This document shows, one piece after another, positions 8,770-17,636 of a DNA stretch of 64,000 nucleotides. The translations under genes were made by a program, and so were the position numbers. The stretch is from Caulobacter sp. UNC358MFTsu5.1 (GTDB lineage: Bacteria > Pseudomonadota > Alphaproteobacteria > Caulobacterales > Caulobacteraceae), in NCBI RefSeq assembly GCF_000712075.1, contig NZ_JONW01000007.1:62001-126000 (forward strand). Reading direction: 5' to 3'. How positions within the stretch are numbered: the stretch's first letter is position 1; every line of letters starts with the position of its first letter. A model generated the notes under the pieces. The model ran no database searches, had not been told where the DNA came from, and saw only the letters and a program-made list of their open reading frames with translations.

Positions 8770-9288
8770 TTGAAAAATCAGCTCGATCAAAATGGACTGG
8801 ACCAGGCGGTGGTGGTCGCCCTGGGCTGCAGCCTGCCTGGATCATACCCGAGTCGCGAGGCCCTGCTGGAAGCGGCCGTCGAGGCCCTGGCGGCCGAGGG
8901 GCTGGCGGTGACCGCGCGCTCGTCCTGGTGGACCTCGGCCGCCTGGCCCGACCCGACGGCGCCGGCCTATCTGAACGGCGTGGCGCTGGTCGAGACGGCC
9001 CTGACGGCGGACGGGACCCTGGCGGCCCTGCACCGCATCGAGGCCCGCTTCGGCCGCGTCCGCGCCGAGGCCAACGCTCCGCGCACCCTGGACCTGGACC
9101 TGATCGCCCACGGCCGGACGGTGCTGGAGGGCGCGGTGGTCGTCCCGCATCCCCGGGCGCACGAGCGGCTGTTCGTGACGGGACCTCTGGCCCAGATCGC
9201 GCCGGAGTGGCGGCACCCGGTCAGCCGACGGACGGCGGTGGATTTGACTACGACCGCCTCGGTGGGAACGGACGCGAGACCTGTGTGA
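8770..9288 (+). CDS. folK: 2-amino-4-hydroxy-6-hydroxymethyldihydropteridine pyrophosphokinase
   Basis: About 172 residues, transferring pyrophosphate from ATP to the pterin in folate synthesis. The signature RTLDLDLIAHG (residues 105-115) carries the two metal-binding aspartates, and VVVPHPRAHERLFV matches the conserved C-terminal substrate segment. The frame begins at TTG with GGA five bases upstream. A GTG 39 bases later (VVVALGCSLPG) would also fit the family start, so the N-terminus is uncertain. No other folate genes are adjacent. Confidence 0.88.
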   Translation: MKNQLDQNGLDQAVVVALGCSLPGSYPSREALLEAAVEALAAEGLAVTARSSWWTSAAWPDPTAPAYLNGVALVETALTADGTLAALHRIEARFGRVRAEANAPRTLDLDLIAHGRTVLEGAVVVPHPRAHERLFVTGPLAQIAPEWRHPVSRRTAVDLTTTASVGTDARPV

Positions 9289-9293
9289 GACTT

Positions 9294-9360
9294 GGGGACA
9301 CGCGCATGCGCATGTCCCCGGCCGCGGCTCCGACGGGGATATGCACTTGTGCGTGTCCCC
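9294..9360. repeat. Paired GGGGACA-type palindromes in inverted orientation
   Basis: Two 26-bp palindromes at 9294-9319 and 9335-9360 are separated by 15 bp. Read as reverse complement, the second matches the first at most positions, so the pair forms one larger inverted repeat, like a REP doublet. Confidence 0.8.
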
Positions 9361-9476
9361 AACCGCTTCAGCGACATTGCCAAACTTTAATTCGCCCCCC
9401 GGCCAAGGCGGTTCGATAGTCCGCGCCAAATCGTGCTGAGCGCCCTCGCGCCCGCGCCCCCTGGGGACCATCCTTC

Positions 9477-11525
9477 ATGACCTTCACCCGTACGCTGCTC
9501 GCCTGCGCCGCCGTCGGCGCGCTGCTGACCTCCGCGCCCGCCTTCGCCGCCGACCTGAAGAGCGGCGTCGACAAGTCGGCCTTCGACACCTCGATCAAGC
9601 CGGGCGACGAGTTCTGGACCTACGCCAACGGGACGGCGATCAAGGCCAATCCGATCCCGCCGGACCGCAGCAGCTACGGCGTCGGCGCCATCCTGGTCGA
9701 GAAGACCGCCAAGCGCACGGTCGACCTGATCCAGGACGCGGCCAAGGCCGGCGGCAACGCCGACGCCAAGAAGGTGGGCGACTACTACGCCAGCTACATG
9801 GACGAGGCGGCCATCGAGAAGGCCGGGCTGGCGCCGATGCAGGCGGGCCTGGCGCGGATCGCGGCGATCAAGACCCGCACCGACCTGGCCAAGGTGCTGG
9901 GCGGCAACGTCCGCGCCGACGTCGACGCCCTGAACGCCACCGACTTCTACACCGACAACGTCCTGGGCCTGTGGGCTTCGCCGGCGTTCGACGACACCAG
10001 CAAGTACGCGCCGTTCCTGCTGCAGGGCGGCCTGGGCATGCCCGACCGCGAATACTACCTGTCGGACAAGGACGCGATGAAGACCGTCCGGGCCAAGTAT
10101 CAGGCCCACATCGCCAAGGTCCTGGCCCTGGGCGGCGTCGCCGACGCCGAGGCCAAGGCCGCCCGGATCATGGCGCTGGAGACCAAGCTGGCCCAGGCCT
10201 CGGGCAGCCGCGCCGACAGCGCCGACGTCCAGAAGGCCAACAACAGCTGGACCCAGGCCGACTTCGCGACCAAGGCCCCGGGGCTGGACTGGAAGACCTT
10301 CTTCACCGCCGCCGGCCTGGGCGACCAGCCGCGCTTCATCGTCTGGCATCCGACCATGGTGGTCGGCCTCGGGCAGGCCGCCGCCGGCGAGAGCGTCGAC
10401 ACCTGGAAGGACTACCTGGCCTTCCACTACCTGGACCACTATTCGAACCTGCTGCCCGAGGCGTTCGTGGACGAGCGCTTCGCCTTCTACGGCAACGCGC
10501 TGTCGGGCACGCCGCAGCTGGCGGCGCGCTGGAAGCGCGGGGTCAACTCGACCAACGCCGTGCTCGGCGAGGTGGTCGGCAAACTCTATGTCGAGCAGTA
10601 CTTCCCGGCCCAGTCCAAGGCCGAGGTCGCGTCGATGGTCGACAACATCAAGGCCTCGTTCGTGCGTCGCATCGACGGGCTGGACTGGATGGACCCGGCG
10701 ACCAAGGCCGAGGCCCGCCGCAAGGTCGAGGTGTTGAAGGTCGGCGTCGGCTATCCCGACAAATGGCGCGACTATTCGGCCCTGGAGATCGTGCGCGGCG
10801 ACCCGGTCGGCAACGTCCAGCGCTCGGAGAAGTTCGAGACCGCCTACTGGATCGGCCAGCTGGGCAAGCCGGTCGATCGCGGCCAGTGGGTGATGACGCC
10901 CCAGACCGTCAACGCCGTGAACCTGCCGATGCTGAACGGCCTGAACTTCCCGGCCGCCATCCTGCAGTCGCCGTATTTCGACGCCGAGTTCGATCCGGCG
11001 GCCAACTACGGCGGCACCGGAGCCACGATCGGCCACGAGGTCAGCCACAGCTTCGACGACCAGGGCGCCCAGTTCGACAGCCAGGGACGCCTGCGCAACT
11101 GGTGGACGCCCAGCGACTACGACCACTTCCAGAAGGCCGGAACGGCCCTGGCCGACCAGTTCGACGGCTACAAGCCGTTCCCCGACCTGGCCGTGAACGG
11201 CAAGCAGACGCTGAGCGAGAACATCGCCGACGTCGCCGGCCTGGCCGCGGCCCTGGACGCCTACCACGCCTCGCTGGGCGGCAAGCCGGCCCCGGTGATC
11301 GACGGCCTGACCGGCGACCAGCGGTTCTTCCTGGCCTTCGCCCAGAGCTGGCGCGGCTATGACCGGCCCGAGGCCCTGCGCCAGCAGCTGGTCACCGACG
11401 GCCACGCCCCCGACCAGTACCGCGCCGACACGGTCCGCAACCTCGACGCCTGGTACGCCGCCTTCGACATCAAGCCGGGCGACGCCCTGTACCTGCCGCC
11501 AGAAAAGCGCGTGAAGGTCTGGTAG
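9477..11525 (+). CDS. M13 family (neprilysin-like) zinc metallopeptidase, exported
   Basis: A 682-residue peptidase. A signal peptide ends near AFA at residues 22-24, so it acts in the periplasm or outside the cell. The zinc motif HEVSH is at residues 520-524, and the third ligand lies in ENIADVAG (Glu581, with Asp585 four residues on). The N-terminal family segment PGDEFWTYANGT and a C-terminal end like that of neprilysin are present, and length is normal. The substrate-binding NAxY motif seen in most members reads NAVN here. It stands alone; a GC-rich hairpin follows it. Confidence 0.92.
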   Translation: MTFTRTLLACAAVGALLTSAPAFAADLKSGVDKSAFDTSIKPGDEFWTYANGTAIKANPIPPDRSSYGVGAILVEKTAKRTVDLIQDAAKAGGNADAKKVGDYYASYMDEAAIEKAGLAPMQAGLARIAAIKTRTDLAKVLGGNVRADVDALNATDFYTDNVLGLWASPAFDDTSKYAPFLLQGGLGMPDREYYLSDKDAMKTVRAKYQAHIAKVLALGGVADAEAKAARIMALETKLAQASGSRADSADVQKANNSWTQADFATKAPGLDWKTFFTAAGLGDQPRFIVWHPTMVVGLGQAAAGESVDTWKDYLAFHYLDHYSNLLPEAFVDERFAFYGNALSGTPQLAARWKRGVNSTNAVLGEVVGKLYVEQYFPAQSKAEVASMVDNIKASFVRRIDGLDWMDPATKAEARRKVEVLKVGVGYPDKWRDYSALEIVRGDPVGNVQRSEKFETAYWIGQLGKPVDRGQWVMTPQTVNAVNLPMLNGLNFPAAILQSPYFDAEFDPAANYGGTGATIGHEVSHSFDDQGAQFDSQGRLRNWWTPSDYDHFQKAGTALADQFDGYKPFPDLAVNGKQTLSENIADVAGLAAALDAYHASLGGKPAPVIDGLTGDQRFFLAFAQSWRGYDRPEALRQQLVTDGHAPDQYRADTVRNLDAWYAAFDIKPGDALYLPPEKRVKVW

Positions 11526-11539
11526 GGCAGGTCCTTCAA

Positions 11540-11562
11540 GTCCCGGGCCTCGCGCCCGGGAC
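11540..11562 (+). terminator. Hairpin after the M13 peptidase gene
   Basis: A perfect 9-bp stem, GTCCCGGGC paired with GCCCGGGAC, has a 5-base loop and begins 15 bp after the stop codon. Only a weak T-containing stretch follows (GCTCTTGC), so it may be Rho-assisted. Confidence 0.45.
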
Positions 11563-11583
11563 GCTCTTGCCCGAGAACCGCCG

Positions 11584-12183
11584 ATGGCCCCGATCAAGGT
11601 TGATCCCGCCCACGTCCGCGAATTCGTCGACGCCGACGCCTTCCATGACTGGCTGTCGCGTCACCACGACAAGGAGGACGAGGTGTGGATCAAGATCCAC
11701 AAGGTGGACTCGGGCCTGCCGTCGATCACCGCCAAGCAGGCGATCGACGTGGTGCTGTGCTGGGGCTGGATTGACGCGGTCCGCAAGGCCTTCGACGACA
11801 AGAGCTTCCTCCAGCGCTACACGCCGCGCGGCCGCAAGAGCATCTGGAGCCAGATCAACGTCGACAACGTGGCCCGCCTGGTCGACGAGGGGCGGATGAC
11901 CCCGCACGGCCTGCGCGAGGTCGAGGCGGCCAAGGCCGACGGCCGCTGGGACCGCGCCTACGCCGCCGGCAAGGACATGAAGATCCCCGACGATCTCCAG
12001 GCCGCCATCGACGCCAGTCCGAAGGCCAAGGCGATGCTGGCCAAGCTGTCGGCGCAGAACCGCTTCGCCCTGGCCTTCCGCACCCACAACATGAAGACCG
12101 AGGCCGGCCGCAGGAAGAAGATCGAGACCTTCGTCGCCATGCTGGAGCGCGGCGAGACGATCCATCCGCAGAAGAACCGTTAG
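11584..12183 (+). CDS. YdeI/OmdA (bacteriocin-protection) family protein
   Basis: A 199-residue cytoplasmic protein of the YdeI/OmpD-associated family. The region DVVLCWGWIDAVRK and the lysine- and arginine-rich C-terminal helix (RTHNMKTEAGRRKKIETF) are characteristic. The biochemical activity of the family is not known. Some members are described as protecting against bacteriocins or envelope stress. It lies upstream of the rpoZ promoter and shares no operon signals with its neighbours. Confidence 0.75.
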   Translation: MAPIKVDPAHVREFVDADAFHDWLSRHHDKEDEVWIKIHKVDSGLPSITAKQAIDVVLCWGWIDAVRKAFDDKSFLQRYTPRGRKSIWSQINVDNVARLVDEGRMTPHGLREVEAAKADGRWDRAYAAGKDMKIPDDLQAAIDASPKAKAMLAKLSAQNRFALAFRTHNMKTEAGRRKKIETFVAMLERGETIHPQKNR

Positions 12184-12270
12184 GGCGGGGCGCCTCCGCG
12201 CCGTTCCGCTGGACTTCTCCCGACGAACACGGCATAAGCGCCCCCTCGCGAAAGCCGGGACTCTACCGAT

Positions 12271-12305
12271 GCGGCGTTGTGTAACGCCGCCCGAGACCCT
12301 ATTTT
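12271..12305 (+). promoter_or_regulatory. rpoZ-rel promoter with an inverted repeat over the -35
   Basis: A -35 TTGTGT (12277-12282) and a -10 TATTTT (12300-12305) are spaced by 17 bp. A perfect 8-bp inverted repeat, GCGGCGTT and AACGCCGC with a 4-base gap (12271-12290), covers the -35 and could be an operator. Regulation is inferred. Confidence 0.5.
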
Positions 12306-12337
12306 GCGATAACCAAGGCTCATAGCCCGAGGAATTC

Positions 12338-12697
12338 ATGGCCCGCGTCACCGTCGAAGATTGCGTCGAGAAGGTCCCGAACCGCTTCGCTCTGGTCCTG
12401 CTGTCCGCCCACCGGGCGCGCGGCATCTCGGCCGGCGCCTCGCTGCTCGTCGATCGCGACAACGACAAGAACCCCGTCGTCGCCCTGCGCGAGATCGCCG
12501 ACGACGTGGTCGATCACGAGGGCCTCAAGGAACAGCTGATCACCACGCTGCAACGCGTCGATGAGCACACCGAAGCCGAGGAAGAGGCCGAAACCCTCGC
12601 CCTGCTGGCCGATCCCACCCACATGCAGATGAGCGAACTCGAACTCGTTCGCGCCCTGCAGAGCGACCGCGACGGCGGTCAGGAGGAGCGGTACTGA
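12338..12697 (+). CDS. rpoZ: RNA polymerase omega subunit
   Basis: A 119-residue omega subunit, which helps assemble beta-prime into RNA polymerase and forms part of a ppGpp site in many bacteria. The start [20 protein letters not shown] and the LREIADDVV segment are typical. The ATG follows GAGGA by 4 bases. The acidic C-terminal tail ends in GQEERY. The codons for QEE there supply a perfect AGGAGG just before the next gene, so rpoZ and rel appear translationally coupled, as in many proteobacteria. Confidence 0.95.
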   Translation: MARVTVEDCVEKVPNRFALVLLSAHRARGISAGASLLVDRDNDKNPVVALREIADDVVDHEGLKEQLITTLQRVDEHTEAEEEAETLALLADPTHMQMSELELVRALQSDRDGGQEERY

Positions 12698-12792
12698 GCC
12701 CCGACGGCGCAGACCCTCTGATCCTTGAAGCGGCGCCCGCCGCCGCTCCGTCCGAACGCGCGCCCGATCCTGGATCGGGCGCGTCGTCGTCT

Positions 12793-15030
12793 GTGGCCCC
12801 GGCCGCTCCCCCCGCCAATGATGGCCCGGCGCCGACCCCCGCGCCCAAGCCGCGCCAGAAGTTCCTCCGCCAGTACGAGCTGATCGAGCGCGTCCACGCC
12901 TACGATCCGACGGCCGACGAGGCCCTGCTGAACCGGGCCTATGTCTACGCCATGCGCATGCACGGCTCGCAGACCCGGGCCAGCGGCGACCCCTACTACG
13001 CCCACCCGATCGAGGTGGCCGGCATCCTCACCGAATACCGGCTGGACACCGCGACCATCGTCACCGCCCTGCTGCACGACGTGATCGAGGACACCCCGGT
13101 CACCAAGGAGGAGATCGCCAAGCTGTTCGGCGAGGAGATCGCCGAGCTGGTCGAGGGCGTCACCAAGCTGTCGAAGCTGGAGCTGCAGGCCGAGCACGCG
13201 CGCCAGGCCGAGAACCTGCGCAAGTTCATCCTGGCCATCTCCAAGGACGTCCGCGTCCTGCTGGTCAAGCTGGCCGACCGTCTGCACAACATGCGGACGC
13301 TGCACTACATCAAGAGCCAGGCCAAGCGCGAGCGCATCGCCCGCGAGACGCGCGACATCTACGCGCCCCTGGCCCGCAACATCGGCTGCCACCGCATCTG
13401 CACCGAGCTGGAGGAGCTGTCGTTCGAGCACACCAATCCGGTGGCCCGCAACGCGATCATCCGGCGCCTGGACACCCTGCGCGCCGAGCAGGGCGGGGCG
13501 GTGGCCCTGGTCAGCCAGGAAATCTCGGCCCGCCTGGAATCGGCCGGCTTGCCGGCCCGGGTCTTCGGCCGCGAGAAGTCGCCCTATTCGATCTGGCGCA
13601 AGCTGCAGCGCAAGTCGATCGGCTTCTCCCAGATGTCCGACATCTACGCCTTCCGCGTGATCGTCGACTCCGAGGAAGACTGCTACCGCGCCCTGGGCGT
13701 GGTGCATCGCGCCTGGTCCAGCGTGCCCGACCGCTTCAAGGACTTCATCTCGACCCCCAAGCGCAACAACTACCGCTCGCTGCACACCACCGTGGTGGGG
13801 CCGCGCGGCATGCGCATCGAGATGCAGATCCGCACCGAGGCGATGGACCGGGTCAACGAGGACGGGGTGGCCGCCCACTTCCGCTACAAGGACGCCTCGT
13901 ACGGCCTGGACCTGGAAGGCATGGAGGCCGCCGGCGGCCGCGATCCGCTGGCCAACCTGCGCCAGCTGGTCCAGGTGCTGGAGCACGGCGGCGACGCCGA
14001 GGAGCTGGTCGAGCACGCCAAGCTCGAGATGTTCCTGGACCAGGTGTTCGTGTTCACGCCCAAGGGCAAGCTGGTCAGCCTGCCGCGGGGCGCGATGCCC
14101 CTGGACTTCGCCTATGCGGTCCACACCAGCGTCGGCGACACCTGCATCGGCGTGAAGATCAACGGCGAGCTCAAGCCGCTGCGCACCCTGCTCAACAACG
14201 GCGACGTGGTCGAGGTGGTGCGGGGCTCCAAGCCCGTGGTGCCGCCGGACTGGCGCTCGCTGACGGTGACGGGCCGCGCCCGCTCGGCCATCCGCCGCCA
14301 CATCCGCCAGACCGAGAAGGAAGAGTTCCTGCGCCTGGGCCGGGCCTCGGTGGAGCAGGTGTTCGAACGGGCCGGCAAGAAGCTGAAGGACGTGTCGCTG
14401 CGGCCGATCCTGGAGCGCTTCGCCCTGGAGACGGAAGAGGGCCTGTTCGACGCGGTCGGCCGCGGTCGCGTCCTGCCGGGCCAGGTGCTGGAGACGGCCT
14501 TCCCGGGCATGAAGGACGCGGTGATGGCCGAGGCCACGGCGCGCCGCAAGATCGAGGGCGCCACGGCCGCCCGGCTCTATGTGCGCGGCGGCGGCCTGAC
14601 CCCCGGCGTGTCGCTGCACTTCGCCCACTGCTGCAGCCCGGTGCCGGGCGACCGCATCGTCGGCATCGTGCGCGAGGACGGCGAGGGCCTGGACGTCCAC
14701 ACGATCGACTGCCCCAAGCTGGCCGAATACGAGGACCGCGAGGACCTCTGGCGCGACCTGAACTGGACGCCCGAGGCCGAGCGCGAGACCGTGTCGCTGG
14801 CCCGCCTGCACGCCACGATCGGCAACGCGCCGGGCGTGCTGGGCCAGGTCTGCACGATCATCGGCGAGGCCGGCGGCAATATCGTCAACCTGCGCATGCA
14901 CCACCGCCAGAGCGACTTCTTCGACGTCGATATCGACGTCGAGGTGCGGGACGCCAAGCACCTGACCAACATCTCGGCGGCGCTGCGCACCTGCCCGACG
15001 GTCGAGACCGTGGACCGGACGCGGGGCTAG
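12793..15030 (+). CDS. spoT: Bifunctional (p)ppGpp synthetase/hydrolase, RelA/SpoT family
   Basis: A cytoplasmic enzyme that makes and degrades (p)ppGpp. From the GTG start it is 745 residues. The HD hydrolase domain keeps its histidines and the HD pair (YYAHPIEVAG, His71; ALLHDVIEDT, His95-Asp96), so hydrolysis should be active. The synthetase domain has STPKRNNYRSLHTTVVG and EMQIRTEAMD. A TGS domain (VFVFTPKGKLVSLPRG) and a C-terminal ACT domain follow. The GTG lacks a clear ribosome-binding site. An in-frame CTG at 12694, overlapping the rpoZ stop, follows AGGAGG by 7 bases and would add 33 residues rich in Ala, Pro and Ser. Confidence 0.93.
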   Translation: MAPAAPPANDGPAPTPAPKPRQKFLRQYELIERVHAYDPTADEALLNRAYVYAMRMHGSQTRASGDPYYAHPIEVAGILTEYRLDTATIVTALLHDVIEDTPVTKEEIAKLFGEEIAELVEGVTKLSKLELQAEHARQAENLRKFILAISKDVRVLLVKLADRLHNMRTLHYIKSQAKRERIARETRDIYAPLARNIGCHRICTELEELSFEHTNPVARNAIIRRLDTLRAEQGGAVALVSQEISARLESAGLPARVFGREKSPYSIWRKLQRKSIGFSQMSDIYAFRVIVDSEEDCYRALGVVHRAWSSVPDRFKDFISTPKRNNYRSLHTTVVGPRGMRIEMQIRTEAMDRVNEDGVAAHFRYKDASYGLDLEGMEAAGGRDPLANLRQLVQVLEHGGDAEELVEHAKLEMFLDQVFVFTPKGKLVSLPRGAMPLDFAYAVHTSVGDTCIGVKINGELKPLRTLLNNGDVVEVVRGSKPVVPPDWRSLTVTGRARSAIRRHIRQTEKEEFLRLGRASVEQVFERAGKKLKDVSLRPILERFALETEEGLFDAVGRGRVLPGQVLETAFPGMKDAVMAEATARRKIEGATAARLYVRGGGLTPGVSLHFAHCCSPVPGDRIVGIVREDGEGLDVHTIDCPKLAEYEDREDLWRDLNWTPEAERETVSLARLHATIGNAPGVLGQVCTIIGEAGGNIVNLRMHHRQSDFFDVDIDVEVRDAKHLTNISAALRTCPTVETVDRTRG

Positions 15031-15034
15031 GGCC

Positions 15035-17539
15035 TCACTCCGCCGTGGACTTGGCGCGCAGCATCCGATCCACCCGCCCGGCCAGGTCGGCGACGGCGAA
15101 GGGCTTGGTCAGCACCTCCATGCCGGGCTGGATGTGGCCGTGGTTGAGGACCGCGTTCTCGGCGTAGCCGGTGATGAACAGCACCTTGAGGTCCGGGCGC
15201 AGCACCCGCGCGGCGTCGGCCACCTGGCGGCCGTTCAGGCCGCCGGGCAGGCCCACGTCGGTGATCAGCAGGTCGATCCGCGCTTCCGACTGCAGGACCT
15301 TCAGGCCCGCCGGGCCGTCCGCCGCCTCGGCGCAGGCGTAGCCCAGCTCGGCCAGGGTATCCATGATCAGCATGCGGATGGTCGGCTCGTCGTCCACCAC
15401 CAGCACGGTCTCGCCGGCGCTGGCCTGGGGGAACGGGGCGAGGGGAAGGACCTCCTCGATCTCCTCGTCGCCGAAATGGCGGGGCAGGTAGACGCAGACC
15501 ATCGTCCCGTGGCCCAGTTCGGAATAGATGCGGACGTGGCCGTGCGACTGCTTGGCGAAGCCGTAGACCATCGACAGGCCCAGGCCCGTGCCTTCGCCCA
15601 GGGGCTTGGTCGTGAAGAAGGGGTCGAACACCCGCTCCTGGATCGCCTTGTCCATGCCCACGCCGGTGTCGCTGACGCAGACGGTGACATACTGGCCGGG
15701 CTCGATGCCGCGCTCGGCGGCCGCGCGGCGGTCCAGCCAGGTGTTGCCGGTCTCGATGGTGATGCGCCCGCCGTCCGGCATGGCGTCGCGGGCGTTGATG
15801 CACAGGTTCAGAAGGGCGTTTTCCAGCTGGTTGGCGTCGACCAGGGTCGGCCACAGGCCGGCGGCGGCGACGGTCTCCACGGCGATCGAGGGTCCCACGG
15901 TGCGCCGCACCAGGTCGACCAGCTCGGTCATCAGCCGGTTGATCACGACAGGCTTGGGCGACAGCGTCTGGCGGCGCGAGAAGGCCAGCAGGCGATGGGT
16001 CAGGGCGGCGGCCCGCCGCGCGGCCCCCTGGCCGGCGGCCAGGTAGCGCTCGACGTCGTGGGTGCGGCCCTGGGACAGCCGCGTGCCGATCATCTCGAAC
16101 GAGCCGGCGATGCCCGACAGCAGGTTGTTGAAGTCGTGGGCAAGGCCGCCGGTCAGCTGGCCCACGGCCTCCATCTTCTGGGCCTGCCGCAGGGCGTCCT
16201 CGGCCTCCTTCAGCCGCTCCTGCTCCAGCAGGCGCTCGGTGACGTCGTAGACGAACTGGTAGGCGCCGGTCCGTTCCCCGTGCTCGTCCCGCAGCACGCC
16301 GAACCGCATCTCGTAGCAGCGGCGGTCGCGGTCGGGCGAGCCGAACTCGGCGACCTCGACGAACTCCTCGCCGGCCAGGGCGCGAGCCCAGACCTCGCGC
16401 ACCTGGGCCTGGTTCTCGGGCTGGTCGGCCAGCAGGTCCAGCATGCTGTCGCCGACGCTGGGCCGAAGGCCGAAGATCCTTTCGAACTCGCGCGCGGCCG
16501 CCCCGTTGATGGCCAGCCAGCGGAAATCGAGATCGGCCACCTGGACGAAGGCGTTGGTGCCCTCGACGATGTCGGCCAGGATCCTGCGTTCGGCCAGGGC
16601 GGAGGCGACGCGGGCCTCCAGCGTCTCGTTCAGCTGGCGCAGGGCCAGTTCGGCCTTGCGGCGTTCGGTGACGTCCTGGAACAGCACCGCCACCTGCCGG
16701 CGGCTGGGCGGTTCGATCCGGAACGACGACAGCGACAGGTGGCGGCCGGTGGCGATCAGCTCCTGCTCGAAGCGGATCGGCTGGCCGGTCCGCAGCACGG
16801 CGCCGTAGCGCTCGACCCAGCTGTCGGCCTCGTCGCCGACCATCTCGCGCAGCTTCTGCCCGACCACGTCGGGGATGCCGGCGTGACGGGCGTAGGCGGC
16901 GTTGGCGTCCACGTGGACATAGTCGCTGAGCGGCCCGTGCGGGCCGTCGAAGAACTCGATGATGCAGAAACCCTCGTCCATCGAGTCGAACAGGGTGCGG
17001 TACTGCCGCGCGTCCTCGTCGCGCTTGCGCAGCGACAGCCGCAGGTCCAGCTGGCTCATCACCTGGCGGGCCAGGACCTGCAGGGTCCGCTGCTGCAGGG
17101 CGGTCAGCGCCTTGGGTTCGGTGTCGAGCACGCACAGCGTGCCGATCGGCAGGCCCTCGGGCGTCTTGAGCAGGGCGCCGGCGTAGAAGCGCAGGCCCGG
17201 CTGGCCCGTCACCAGCGGATTGCCCTGGAACCGCGCGTCGGTCGTGGCGTCGGGCACCAGCAGGAAGTCGTCCTCGAGGATGGCCTTGGCGCAGAACGAG
17301 GTCTCCAGCGGCGTCTCGCGCACGCCCAGCCCGACCTCGGCCTTGAAGAACTGCCGGTCCTCGTCGATCAGGTTGACCACGGCGATGGGCGCGCCGCAGA
17401 TCTCGGCCGCCAGTTGGACGATCTCGTCGAAGGCGGCTTCGCGCGGCGTGTCGAGGATCTCGTAGCGGCGCAGCGCCTGGAGGCGTCGCGCCTCCCGCGT
17501 TTCCCGCTCGGCCCCTTCGGCCTCATCCATGATGGTCAC
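15035..17539 (-). CDS. Hybrid histidine kinase (GAF-PAS-PAS-HisKA-HATPase-REC)
   Basis: An 834-residue soluble sensor kinase. A GAF domain (about 20-170) is followed by two PAS-like domains (about 175-295 and 315-440) and a coiled linker. The phosphorylated histidine is His468 in [11 protein letters not shown]. ATPase motifs are [18 protein letters not shown] and [15 protein letters not shown] receiver domain has Asp761 in [11 protein letters not shown]. There is no transmembrane segment or DNA-binding output, so it must pass its signal through an Hpt protein or act on itself. It is tandem with a paralogue, with about 100 bp between them. Confidence 0.9.
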   Translation of the reverse strand: MTIMDEAEGAERETREARRLQALRRYEILDTPREAAFDEIVQLAAEICGAPIAVVNLIDEDRQFFKAEVGLGVRETPLETSFCAKAILEDDFLLVPDATTDARFQGNPLVTGQPGLRFYAGALLKTPEGLPIGTLCVLDTEPKALTALQQRTLQVLARQVMSQLDLRLSLRKRDEDARQYRTLFDSMDEGFCIIEFFDGPHGPLSDYVHVDANAAYARHAGIPDVVGQKLREMVGDEADSWVERYGAVLRTGQPIRFEQELIATGRHLSLSSFRIEPPSRRQVAVLFQDVTERRKAELALRQLNETLEARVASALAERRILADIVEGTNAFVQVADLDFRWLAINGAAAREFERIFGLRPSVGDSMLDLLADQPENQAQVREVWARALAGEEFVEVAEFGSPDRDRRCYEMRFGVLRDEHGERTGAYQFVYDVTERLLEQERLKEAEDALRQAQKMEAVGQLTGGLAHDFNNLLSGIAGSFEMIGTRLSQGRTHDVERYLAAGQGAARRAAALTHRLLAFSRRQTLSPKPVVINRLMTELVDLVRRTVGPSIAVETVAAAGLWPTLVDANQLENALLNLCINARDAMPDGGRITIETGNTWLDRRAAAERGIEPGQYVTVCVSDTGVGMDKAIQERVFDPFFTTKPLGEGTGLGLSMVYGFAKQSHGHVRIYSELGHGTMVCVYLPRHFGDEEIEEVLPLAPFPQASAGETVLVVDDEPTIRMLIMDTLAELGYACAEAADGPAGLKVLQSEARIDLLITDVGLPGGLNGRQVADAARVLRPDLKVLFITGYAENAVLNHGHIQPGMEVLTKPFAVADLAGRVDRMLRAKSTAE

Positions 17540-17636
17540 GACACCCGCCCCAGGCCTCTACGGCTTTCCCGACGCCATGAACCCCGCGCCGCCCGTCGGC
17601 TATGACGCTTAGCTTGGCGATGGGTTCCCGAAAATC

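Noticed and set aside
12679..14961. A minus-strand 760-codon frame opposite the rel gene
   Set aside because: Leu/Asp/Val/His-rich shadow of a complete RelA/SpoT protein.
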